A DNA stretch of 64,000 nt from assembly GCF_002998435.1 (NCBI RefSeq), contig NZ_CP027231.1, positions 682,001-746,000 of the forward strand, read 5' to 3'. Source of the DNA: Bacteroides zoogleoformans (GTDB lineage Bacteria; Bacteroidota; Bacteroidia; Bacteroidales; Bacteroidaceae). Under the pieces are notes generated by a model. The model was not told the origin of the DNA. It searched no databases and saw nothing but the letters and a program-made list of their open reading frames with translations. The position numbers and the translations under genes were made by a program. This document shows positions 1 through 7,776 of this stretch, piece by piece. Within the stretch, counting starts at the first letter, position 1. Each line of letters begins with the position of its first letter.

Positions 1-1
1 A

Positions 2-619
2 GTCGATGAAGATCTGGAAGCAGAAATAAAGTCACTTCCCACAGCAGTCTATTCCACCTATGGCATGACCGAGACGTTATCGCACATTGCTCTGCGCCGC
101 CTCAACGGTAGTTCTGCCTCCGGCCATTATCACCCCTTTTCATCAGTGAAGCTCTCTCTCTCCAGTGAAGGCACACTGATAATCGAAGCCCCCTTGGTCT
201 GTAATGAAATCTTACAAACCAATGATATCGCCCACATCTATCCCGACGGAAGTTTCAGCATTTCGGGACGGAAAGATAATGTGATAAACAGTGGCGGAAT
301 CAAGATTCAGACAGAGGAAATAGAAAAGAAGCTACGTTCCCTGATTTCTGCCCCATTTGCAGTCACTTCTATTCCCGACCGACGTTTGGGGCAGGCTTTG
401 GTCTTACTGGTTGCAGGTAGCCCGGATGTAAAAGAGATAAAAGATAAATTGCCGGCAATGCTCGAATCCTACCATCGCCCCAAACATATCTTTATGACAG
501 CCTCCATTCCACAAACCGAGAATGGGAAAACGGACCGTGCCGGATGTCGCACTTTGGCATTACAAGAATTTGAACTGATGGAGCAGAAAGCAATTATTCA
601 ATCCCCAATAAATTCATAA
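2..619 (+). CDS. menE: O-succinylbenzoate-CoA ligase (MenE), C-terminal part
   Basis: This is the 3' end of an adenylate-forming ligase. The open frame runs in from the left edge, so the true start is outside the window and the ATG at 65 is internal. The visible part has the A5 core YGMTE near the beginning, the A7/A8 hinge GRKDNVINSGG, and the A10 lysine in NGKTDR near the end. These are the nucleotide-binding and conformational-change motifs of the ANL superfamily. Among such enzymes the size and sequence style fit MenE, which activates O-succinylbenzoate with CoA in menaquinone synthesis. Menaquinone is the Bacteroides respiratory quinone. Another acyl-CoA ligase is possible because the substrate-binding half is missing. 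Confidence 0.8.
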   Translation, partial: VDEDLEAEIKSLPTAVYSTYGMTETLSHIALRRLNGSSASGHYHPFSSVKLSLSSEGTLIIEAPLVCNEILQTNDIAHIYPDGSFSISGRKDNVINSGGIKIQTEEIEKKLRSLISAPFAVTSIPDRRLGQALVLLVAGSPDVKEIKDKLPAMLESYHRPKHIFMTASIPQTENGKTDRAGCRTLALQEFELMEQKAIIQSPINS

Positions 620-653
620 AATATACTGATTACAAAAATATTTAAATCTTTTT

Positions 654-1121
654 ATGGAACAACAAATTCAACTTAACGAGCATAATAAGCAGAAGCACCC
701 TCCCATGCACACAGCCGAACATATCATCAATCAAACCATGATAAGGCTATTTGGGTGCGGCCGCTCTGTATCGGCACACATCGAACGAAAAAAAAGTAAA
801 CTGGATTATCAGCTTGCGGTATGCCCCACCGAAGAAGAGGTGAAGAGGCTGGAAGATGCCGTCAACGAAGTAATCACCAGACAACTGCCCGTGACGACAA
901 CATTCATCACGCAAGAAGAGGCACAAGGACGCTTCGACATGCAACGGCTGCCCGACCATGCCTCAGAAACAGTGCGCATCGTAAAGGTGGGCGATTACGA
1001 CGAATGCCTCTGCATAGGCACGCACGTGGCAAATACGTCAGAAATAGGTAGATTTAAAATCATCAGTCACGACTGGGACGAAGAGACCAAACGTTGGCGA
1101 ATGCGTTTCAAATTAGTATGA
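654..1121 (+). CDS. AlaX-like trans-editing protein (alanyl-tRNA synthetase second additional domain)
   Basis: A 155-residue free-standing editing domain. Two zinc-ligand motifs are visible: HTAEH at about residues 20-24 (HxxxH), and a C-terminal segment with Cys and His in CIGTHV at about residues 120-125. Together these form the metal site of AlaX and the AlaRS/ThrRS editing domains, which hydrolyse mischarged tRNA (Ser- or Gly-tRNA-Ala). The length fits the short AlaX class. It starts 34 bp after the menE stop on the same strand and may be cotranscribed. The exact tRNA substrate cannot be read from the sequence. Confidence 0.8.
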   Translation: MEQQIQLNEHNKQKHPPMHTAEHIINQTMIRLFGCGRSVSAHIERKKSKLDYQLAVCPTEEEVKRLEDAVNEVITRQLPVTTTFITQEEAQGRFDMQRLPDHASETVRIVKVGDYDECLCIGTHVANTSEIGRFKIISHDWDEETKRWRMRFKLV

Positions 1122-1146
1122 ACGGCACTGCCACCGCAGTTTTTCG

Positions 1147-1722
1147 TCAGTCGATAATCTCAGCATCTTCTATATCGGCCGGCTTCTTTATGGAAGTCCC
1201 CGGCTCTTTAGGACGGCGGCGCATGAATTTAAACCAGTTCAAGAGTTCCGAAGCCGCATATACCAAACTGCTGACACCGATGATGATAAACGCCGTGGAG
1301 CGCACCCCCGTGGGGTTGAACAATGCAATCAGCCCGGCAAGCAGAATCAATACGGGCACCGCATAGAATCCTCCCGGCACGGGCATCCAACGGCGGGCGG
1401 TGAAAAGCGATGCTATTTGCTGTACCCCGCCCATCACGAGGATGAACCCCAACACAAAAGTCAGCAAATCTGCAAAGAAATCGGGCATGATGATGAGCCA
1501 TGCACCGAACAGCAGGCTACCCACTCCTTCAATCGGAAAACGGAACCGCATCTCGGCCGACTGCACAAAATAGCCTATGATACTGATGAGCGAAGGCACC
1601 AAAAAGACCACGCCTATCGTAATCACAAGATAATCTCCGGCCTTATCGGGAAACATCACCAATATCAGGCCAATCACCAGCGCGCATATCGCACGCAAAA
1701 AAGAATAACTTAATCCTTTCAT
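1147..1722 (-). CDS. DUF308/HdeD-like integral membrane protein
   Basis: A 191-residue protein made almost entirely of hydrophobic segments (about six predicted membrane spans) ending in a charged tail (RRRPKEP, then acidic). The pattern of pairs of short helices with G/P turns matches the DUF308 (HdeD) family, whose members sit in the inner membrane; a role in acid stress is known only for E. coli HdeD. I chose the Met at 1722. The open frame continues upstream to 1932, but that extension is low-complexity, and a TATCTTCG sequence (1742-1749), a plausible -7 box, lies just before the chosen start. It is convergent with the AlaX gene. Confidence 0.7.
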   Translation of the reverse strand: MKGLSYSFLRAICALVIGLILVMFPDKAGDYLVITIGVVFLVPSLISIIGYFVQSAEMRFRFPIEGVGSLLFGAWLIIMPDFFADLLTFVLGFILVMGGVQQIASLFTARRWMPVPGGFYAVPVLILLAGLIALFNPTGVRSTAFIIIGVSSLVYAASELLNWFKFMRRRPKEPGTSIKKPADIEDAEIID

Positions 1723-1866
1723 GAACCTCTCTGTTTTTTTGCGAAGATACATTTTATCCCAATAATTCTGAATAAAAAACGTAAAAAATATCTCCGTTTC
1801 TCCCTCTCCCCCTTCATAAAACAACGAATCAGGAAAAAACATGTTTTGAGGAAAAAGTAGGGGATA

Positions 1867-1898
1867 TTTGGGAAGTAAACACAAAGTGATTATATTTG
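1867..1898 (+). promoter_or_regulatory. Bacteroides-type promoter for pabA
   Basis: TTTG at 1867-1870 and TATATTTG at 1891-1898 are separated by 20 bp, an exact match to the Bacteroides -33/-7 consensus. The expected start of transcription is near 1905, giving an untranslated leader of about 75 nt before the gene at 1981. Confidence 0.7.
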
Positions 1899-1916
1899 TC
1901 CCTACAAAAATCGAAG

Positions 1917-1948
1917 AGCCTTGCCGCACCAAGCGACGGGGCTTTTTT
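1917..1948 (+). terminator. Intrinsic terminator-like hairpin in the pabA leader (possible attenuator)
   Basis: AGCCTTGCCG (1917-1926) can pair with CGACGGGGCT (1934-1943), with two G-U pairs and one mismatch, and is followed at once by a run of six T. It lies between the promoter at 1867-1898 and the start codon at 1981, so it would act within the leader of the amidotransferase gene. No tryptophan-rich leader peptide is visible. Confidence 0.5.
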
Positions 1949-1980
1949 CCGTTTCACCGCCAAGAAGGGATTTATATTCA

Positions 1981-2601
1981 ATGAAAATAGTAATCATAGA
2001 CAATTATGACTCTTTCACCTACAATCTGGCACATCTGGTGAAAGAACTCGGCACAGAAACATACGTGCTGCGCAACGACCGATTCCGCCTCGAAGAATTA
2101 CAGCCGTATGACAAAATCATACTCTCGCCCGGGCCCGGCCTTCCCCGCGAAGCCGGATTGCTGCCCGACGTCATCCGCACATACGCCGGACAAAAACCGA
2201 TACTCGGCGTCTGCTTGGGAGAACAAGCCATCGGGGAAGCGTTCGGAGCAAAGCTCATCAATCTGAGCAACGTCTTTCACGGTGTGCAGACCGAAATAGC
2301 GGTCAGAGGAGAAGATGCTCCCGAAGAAAACTCATCGTTCATCACTCACCGTTCATTGCCGGCTCCCGATTATCTCTTTAACGGCCTGCCCTCCACCATC
2401 TTTGTGGGGCGCTACCATTCTTGGGTGGTTCACACCGAAGATTTTCCCCAAGAACTGGCCGTCACTGCCATCAGTCCCGAAGGGCAAATCATGGCGTTGA
2501 AGCACCGGAAATATGACGTCCGTGGCATCCAGTTCCACCCAGAGTCCGTGCTGACACCCGATGGCAAAAAAATCATGGATAACTGGCTGAAAAAGGTATA
2601 A
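1981..2601 (+). CDS. pabA: Class I glutamine amidotransferase, aminodeoxychorismate/anthranilate synthase component II
   Basis: A 206-residue TrpG/PabA-type glutaminase that supplies ammonia from glutamine to a chorismate-aminating partner. Visible signatures are IDNYDSFTYNL at the N terminus, the oxyanion region SPGPGLP, the nucleophile elbow GVCLGEQ with catalytic Cys, and the His-Glu pair in GIQFHPESVLT. The open frame extends upstream, but the Met at 1981 begins the conserved core and follows an in-frame leader that holds a terminator. It stands alone here with no trpE, trpD or pabB beside it, which favours the folate (PabA) role. TrpG cannot be excluded because some TrpG proteins serve both pathways. 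Confidence 0.8.
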   Translation: MKIVIIDNYDSFTYNLAHLVKELGTETYVLRNDRFRLEELQPYDKIILSPGPGLPREAGLLPDVIRTYAGQKPILGVCLGEQAIGEAFGAKLINLSNVFHGVQTEIAVRGEDAPEENSSFITHRSLPAPDYLFNGLPSTIFVGRYHSWVVHTEDFPQELAVTAISPEGQIMALKHRKYDVRGIQFHPESVLTPDGKKIMDNWLKKV

Positions 2602-2982
2602 ACCCGCACTTCGTAGGAAACAAATCAGCAAACGAGAATGTAAAACTTCAAAGAGGGTGTTCAGACAGATTATTTCATAGGAACAAGATAAAAAATCAAA
2701 ATATACAACTACTAATTGAATATTTTATTCTATCTTTGTGCCGACTAAGAGTAAAATAGCTCCTGAGGCAAGAAAGATTACAGATTAAAATAAACAACTT
2801 TATAAGCAAGAAGGGAGATGAGAGGAATCGGGTATAATTGCCCATCCCGACAAAAAAACTTGATTTATTCATCCAAACAAAACGGTTAAAAAAGGATAAT
2901 AATTAAGCTTTTGCGACCTATTGATGAGAACATTAACTTTATTAATGTATATTTGTTCATAATAAGAAACAATACTGCAAGC
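2602..2982. other. Intergenic region upstream of the exopolysaccharide operon
   Basis: This AT-rich stretch has no convincing ORF. A TATCTTTG sequence at 2731-2738 matches the Bacteroides -7 element, but no good TTTG sits about 20 bp upstream, so if it drives the operon it is a weak or activator-dependent promoter. The predicted leader would be about 240 nt. No clear hairpin terminator for pabA was seen. Confidence 0.4.
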
Positions 2983-5328
2983 ATGGGAAAGAAAAACAAA
3001 TACACATATCCTCCGCTTTTAATCTTATTCATCACGGTAGGATTGCTTTTTCAAGGATGCAAAGAGGACGTCTTCAATCCGGAAAAAGTAAAGGCTACTT
3101 ATCAAGACAGATTTCCGGTAAAGGACATCGACCCCGAAATGGACTGGAAAACGACACGTGCCGTCCAGGTAGATGTGGCAGTCAATCTGGATGCCGATAC
3201 AGATTACTCCATCCGTATTTATGACGATAACCCATTGACTGAGAACTCTGCCGCCCATCTGCTCTCTGAAGGAACAGCAAACAATAAGATGGCTTTTCTT
3301 TCGACCATGGACTGCCCCATCGATGTGACAGATGTTTATGTCTGCCTGACCGACGCCTCCAACCGCAGTGTCGTAAAATTATGCTCCATCGAGGACGGAA
3401 ACCTACAGACATTGTTCGGCCTGTCACCATCGACCCGTGCCGCAACCCGAGCCGGCAATAACGGTATCACCATTTATACCCCCGACCGCACGGAAGCCGA
3501 AATCAAAGTGCTTGCCGCAACGGCCAAAGAACTAAACGAGAAAGTTGTCATCAAAAAGGGTGATGTGTATAAGATTTCCAAAGGCACTACCTATCAAGGA
3601 AAGATAACGAATCACGGAATCAACAATGGTACAGCCACTATAATAGTAGAAGGCACTTGGGAACCTAAAGGCAATATGTCCAAAATAAATACCGGTATAG
3701 ACTTGATAGTGGCCGGTGACGGCAAGATTATTCTTCCAAAAGATGGAAACAGAAACAACGAAAAAGCATTATATCTTGTCGGTAGCAGCCGATTCATTGT
3801 TTTTCAGGGAGGTTCAATCGTTGGAGAAACGACCGGAACAGGCTGCATCTACCTATCCAATGCTTCGGGCGGCCGTTTCAATTATAATGCAGGCACCATC
3901 CAAGTCCACACACTCGAAATGAGTGTGGCCAACGGGACGTTCTATAATAGCGGGAAAATAGACGCAAATGAATTGATAATCAATAACAACGGCAGCAAGC
4001 TCATAAATCAAGGGGAAGCAAATTTAGTGACAGTTCCTCACTCCAATTGTCTCATTGAGAACGGTTGCCGTCTCACCGTCTCCCAAGATTTTTACGGAAG
4101 TTTGGTGCTGGGCGACAACTGCTCGGCCACCATAGGCAATTACGCTCCAAACGGAAACTGGGGTGGTAAATATATCACTATGGGCAGTAACTCCATGCTC
4201 ACCATCAACGGAACGGCCAAACTGGCCGGTATAAAAGTCACCGGTCCGCAGAACGGCAACGCCTTGATAAAGATAGGTACACTGACCGATTTAAATGGAT
4301 TCAAACACGAGAACGGGCATATCTATTACGAAGTGCAAACAGACCAAATAACCGATGTATGGATGCGCAAAACTTTTCTACACTACCTTCTCAACACAAA
4401 CGGTACGCTCTCCAAATGGGGAGAAGCCCCCATCCATATTCCCGCCGGCGACTGTACCGGCAAAGGAAACATACCGGCTTCGGGCACCGGAACTTCCACA
4501 ACAGACGAAGCCATCACCTACACCTATGCTTTCGAAGACAATTTCCCCATGGTGGGCGACTATGACTTCAACGACATTGTGCTTGACGTAAAAACCTCTT
4601 ATAAGCGAGAGAAGCAAAGCAATGCCATAAAATACATACAACTCGACGTCACGCTGGTAGCCGCAGGTGCCGGTCACACCTTAGGCGCAGGATTGCGTAT
4701 TGTCAACATTCCCAAATCCGCTATCCGAAGCATCCGTACCGGTGGAGACGACCGCCGTTTCCAAGAAACACTGACCTCGCCACGCACGGGCAAACTTTTT
4801 TTCGCCTATAACCCTTCCACCCACATGGAAAACGGTGACAATGACATCGTCATCCCCTTGTTCAACGACGAACATCAAGTATTCGGCGTAGAGCAAGGTA
4901 CCCACGTCAACACAGCCAGTACAGCCGGTCTGCATGCCGATGGAAAGAAAGCCTACACTTACGAAATCATCATCGAATTGGCTGACCAAACCAAACAGTC
5001 TCCGCTCTTCTCCAAAGACAACCTCGACTTCTTCATCTGCTATCAATATCAGCAGATGCCGAAGCGCGTGGAAGTGCACCTTTATGAGTTTTGGAAAAAC
5101 AAAACCACTGCCGGCGGCATGGCCATGGACACCAATCTTGATTTGGCAGGAAACAACACGTGGGCCATCTGCGTGCCCAATTTCCGTTATCCAAAGGAAT
5201 TGGTCAATATCTCCATCTCTTCCAATCCCTCGGCCGGAGCTTACCCCTTGTTCCTTAATTGGGCAAAAAACCGCAACGCCAATACAGACTGGTATCTGTC
5301 TCCCAACGAAAATAAAGTATACAGATAA
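2983..5328 (+). CDS. LruC domain-containing surface lipoprotein
   Basis: A 781-residue secreted protein. The start at 2983 gives a classic lipoprotein signal: basic MGKKNK, a hydrophobic stretch, and the lipobox LLFQGC with Cys at about residue 25. The middle (about 150-500) is rich in short beta-like, Asn/Gly-containing repeats. The C-terminal part (about 520-780) carries the aspartate-rich segment AFEDNFPMVGDYDFNDIVLD, typical of LruC/DUF4842 proteins, which resembles calcium-binding loops. It is the first gene of the exopolysaccharide operon, 53 bp before the response regulator, so a role at the cell surface with the polysaccharide is plausible. No enzymatic function can be assigned. Confidence 0.75.
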   Translation: MGKKNKYTYPPLLILFITVGLLFQGCKEDVFNPEKVKATYQDRFPVKDIDPEMDWKTTRAVQVDVAVNLDADTDYSIRIYDDNPLTENSAAHLLSEGTANNKMAFLSTMDCPIDVTDVYVCLTDASNRSVVKLCSIEDGNLQTLFGLSPSTRAATRAGNNGITIYTPDRTEAEIKVLAATAKELNEKVVIKKGDVYKISKGTTYQGKITNHGINNGTATIIVEGTWEPKGNMSKINTGIDLIVAGDGKIILPKDGNRNNEKALYLVGSSRFIVFQGGSIVGETTGTGCIYLSNASGGRFNYNAGTIQVHTLEMSVANGTFYNSGKIDANELIINNNGSKLINQGEANLVTVPHSNCLIENGCRLTVSQDFYGSLVLGDNCSATIGNYAPNGNWGGKYITMGSNSMLTINGTAKLAGIKVTGPQNGNALIKIGTLTDLNGFKHENGHIYYEVQTDQITDVWMRKTFLHYLLNTNGTLSKWGEAPIHIPAGDCTGKGNIPASGTGTSTTDEAITYTYAFEDNFPMVGDYDFNDIVLDVKTSYKREKQSNAIKYIQLDVTLVAAGAGHTLGAGLRIVNIPKSAIRSIRTGGDDRRFQETLTSPRTGKLFFAYNPSTHMENGDNDIVIPLFNDEHQVFGVEQGTHVNTASTAGLHADGKKAYTYEIIIELADQTKQSPLFSKDNLDFFICYQYQQMPKRVEVHLYEFWKNKTTAGGMAMDTNLDLAGNNTWAICVPNFRYPKELVNISISSNPSAGAYPLFLNWAKNRNANTDWYLSPNENKVYR

Positions 5329-5381
5329 ACAAAAAAGAAAAAGCATTTAATGGTTTAACTTATAGACGAGATAAGAAGAAA

Positions 5382-5741
5382 ATGAAAAAGATATTGTTAG
5401 TAGATGATAAAGCAACCATCGGAAAAATACTTTCGCTATATTTAGAGAAAGAGTACGACTTCACTTATGTTGAAGACCCTTTGAAAGCAATCGAGTGGCT
5501 GCACGAAGGCAATGAGCCGGCTCTGATCATTTCAGACATCCGTATGCCCAACATGAGCGGAGAAGAATTTCTCCATTACCTTAAAAGCAACGAGCTGTTC
5601 AAACAGATTCCCGTCATCATGCTCTCCAGCGAAGACAGTAGCAGCAACCGCATCAAACTGCTCGAAGACGGAGCGGCAGATTATATCCTGAAACCTTTCA
5701 ACCCGATGGAGCTGAAAGTAAGAATCAAAAAATTTATTTGA
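5382..5741 (+). CDS. Single-domain response regulator (CheY-like receiver)
   Basis: A 119-residue receiver domain with no output domain. All key residues are present: the acidic pair in VDDKAT near residues 8-9, the phosphoacceptor Asp in IISDIRMPN near residue 53, Ser in LSSED, and Lys in ILKPF near residue 105. It must signal by protein-protein contact. It lies 22 bp before a sugar-phosphate transferase whose N terminus looks like a degenerate receiver, suggesting that it regulates the priming step or assembly of the polysaccharide machinery. The partner kinase is not in the window. Confidence 0.85.
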   Translation: MKKILLVDDKATIGKILSLYLEKEYDFTYVEDPLKAIEWLHEGNEPALIISDIRMPNMSGEEFLHYLKSNELFKQIPVIMLSSEDSSSNRIKLLEDGAADYILKPFNPMELKVRIKKFI

Positions 5742-5763
5742 AACACTCATACTGCATAAAGGA

Positions 5764-6930
5764 ATGTTCTACTACATCTATATAGGTCAGAATCGTACAG
5801 CCATCGCTCATTTACAACAAATGATCAAAGGAATGTTCATGGTTGTATCCGAAGCTACCAAAGCTCCCAAAATACTCGACGGCATCCGCGAGCGTTACAG
5901 CACGACCATCCTTTATGAAAAAATCTCTGCAGAAACCGATGTTCCTGCCATCACCCGCCTTCACGAACACTTTCCAAGGGTATACATCACATTGGTCACG
6001 GACAATATAGCTCCCGAAGAACGTATGCTCTACGTCAAAGCCGGAGTACAAAACACCCTCCCGCCGGAAACATCCGAAGAAAGCATCCAACAGATGTGCG
6101 ACTATCTCAAGATACGTGAAGCCGCCAAACTACAGGAATTCCAAAAGCAACGGAGCCGGGACGAAATCTTTCACCTACCATTGTGGAAACGTCTTTTCGA
6201 CCTGTTTTTTGCCGGCTTTGCACTCATGGCACTCTTGCCCCTGCTGATTATCACAGCCATTGCCATCCGTTTGGAAAGCAAAGGCAGCATCATCTACAAG
6301 TCAAAACGTGTAGGCACCAACTATAATATCTTTGATTTTCTTAAATTTCGTTCCATGTACACTGATGCCGACAAGCGCTTGAGAGAGTTGAGTAATCTCA
6401 ATCAATACCAATCAGAAGAGCCGGAACAAGCGCCAACAGAAGAGACCAAAGACATTATCGGCGATAAGGCCGACATTCCCATTTCCAATGATTTAGTCAT
6501 CTCCGATGACTTCATATTGGCGGAACAAGATTTCCGCAAACAGAAAGAAAAGAAAAAAAAGAACGCCTTTGTCAAGATAGAGAACGACCCGCGTGTCACA
6601 CGTGTTGGCCGCATCATCCGCAAATACAGCATTGACGAACTGCCTCAGCTCATCAATGTGCTAAAAGGCGATATGAGCATCATCGGCAACCGTCCTCTCC
6701 CTCTCTACGAAGCTGAACTGTTGACCAGCGACGACGCCATCGACCGCTTCATGGGTCCTGCGGGACTGACCGGGCTTTGGCAGGTAGAAAAGCGCGGTGA
6801 TTCCGGTCGTATGTCCGCCGACGAGCGCAAGCAACTGGACATCAAATATGCCAAAGAATTTTCTTTCGCATTAGACATGAAAATACTTTTAAAGACCTTT
6901 ACGGCATTCATCCAAAAAGAAAACGTATGA
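5764..6930 (+). CDS. Priming sugar-phosphate transferase with N-terminal pseudo-receiver
   Basis: A 388-residue polyprenyl-phosphate sugar-1-phosphate transferase (WbaP/WcaJ class), expected to start the repeat unit on undecaprenyl phosphate at the inner membrane. Residues about 139-388 form the catalytic module: a hydrophobic segment at 145-168, KSKRVG, FLKFRSMY, the active-site area YSIDELPQ, GNRPLPLYE, and GLTGLWQV. A charged insert of about 60 residues (206-268), ending in a Lys run, interrupts the catalytic domain. Residues 1-120 resemble a receiver fold but lack the phosphorylation Asp. Its stop overlaps the next start (ATGA), so the two genes are translationally coupled. Confidence 0.85.
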   Translation: MFYYIYIGQNRTAIAHLQQMIKGMFMVVSEATKAPKILDGIRERYSTTILYEKISAETDVPAITRLHEHFPRVYITLVTDNIAPEERMLYVKAGVQNTLPPETSEESIQQMCDYLKIREAAKLQEFQKQRSRDEIFHLPLWKRLFDLFFAGFALMALLPLLIITAIAIRLESKGSIIYKSKRVGTNYNIFDFLKFRSMYTDADKRLRELSNLNQYQSEEPEQAPTEETKDIIGDKADIPISNDLVISDDFILAEQDFRKQKEKKKKNAFVKIENDPRVTRVGRIIRKYSIDELPQLINVLKGDMSIIGNRPLPLYEAELLTSDDAIDRFMGPAGLTGLWQVEKRGDSGRMSADERKQLDIKYAKEFSFALDMKILLKTFTAFIQKENV

Positions 6931-7763
6931 AACAAAACAGACATATTCCATTTATCCTTTGCAGCATAACTCTTCTGGCACTGTTTTTACTGCCTTTTAA
7001 AACTGCCGCACAAGAAATGTCACGCGAAGACCGCCTTAAAATTTTGCAGGCATTGAAAGAAGGCGACGCCGCCTTGGAAGCAAACACCCTCGGACGGATT
7101 GACCAAGACATACCGGAAGAAATCACCTCAATGACACTTCCTCCACTTTCCATTTTTCTGGATGCGGTATTGGAAAATGCAATGGTGAAAAGTGCGCAGT
7201 CACAAGTGGCACAACAAGAAAATGCACTTCGGATGGAAAAAAGAAATTGGTGGAACTACATCCGCTTGAACAGCAACTATTCGTATGGGCGATTCAACAC
7301 CCTGAACCAAAACAGCGACACGTATATAGACTGGTATCAAGTCACTTCCACAGGAACGCGTAGCACTTTTAATGTGGGAGCCAGCCTCAGTGTAGGTTTG
7401 GGCGATCTCATCAACCGCCCCCTTAAACTGAAAAATTATCGATACAACATCGAGCAATTGAAATATACACAAGAACAAGTGATGGAAGAACGAAGACTGA
7501 AAGTGATGGATGCCTACAATAATGTCACCGCACAGCTGGCCACCATCAAGGCCAAAGCCGAAAACGCCGCTCTATACAATGCGCAGATGAAGATATCGGA
7601 GAACAACTTCATTCAGGGAAAGATAGACATCATTGCACTGTCATTGGAACGTGCCCGCCGTTCGGGAGCCGTAACAACCTATGCCGAGGCACGCGTATCT
7701 TTGCACAATGCCATCACTTTGCTTGAGATGCTTACCAACGTAAAAATAGTAAAAGAAAAATAA
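6927..7763 (+). CDS. Half-length TolC-family outer-membrane protein
   Basis: A 278-residue protein with a signal peptide (cleavage after FKTAAQ) followed by a mature region with one TolC-like repeat: a long amphipathic helix, a beta-hairpin-like segment around residues 105-155, and a second helical pair rich in Ala, Asn and Gln. Typical TolC/OEP proteins are about 450 residues with two such repeats, so this is a single-repeat form that would need more subunits to make a channel. Position directly before the Wzz/Wzc-like gene suggests a periplasm-outer membrane conduit or adaptor for export. It is not obviously truncated: the stop is followed 13 bp later by the next gene. Confidence 0.7.
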   Translation: MKQNRHIPFILCSITLLALFLLPFKTAAQEMSREDRLKILQALKEGDAALEANTLGRIDQDIPEEITSMTLPPLSIFLDAVLENAMVKSAQSQVAQQENALRMEKRNWWNYIRLNSNYSYGRFNTLNQNSDTYIDWYQVTSTGTRSTFNVGASLSVGLGDLINRPLKLKNYRYNIEQLKYTQEQVMEERRLKVMDAYNNVTAQLATIKAKAENAALYNAQMKISENNFIQGKIDIIALSLERARRSGAVTTYAEARVSLHNAITLLEMLTNVKIVKEK

Positions 7764-7776
7764 GGTTCAAACAATT

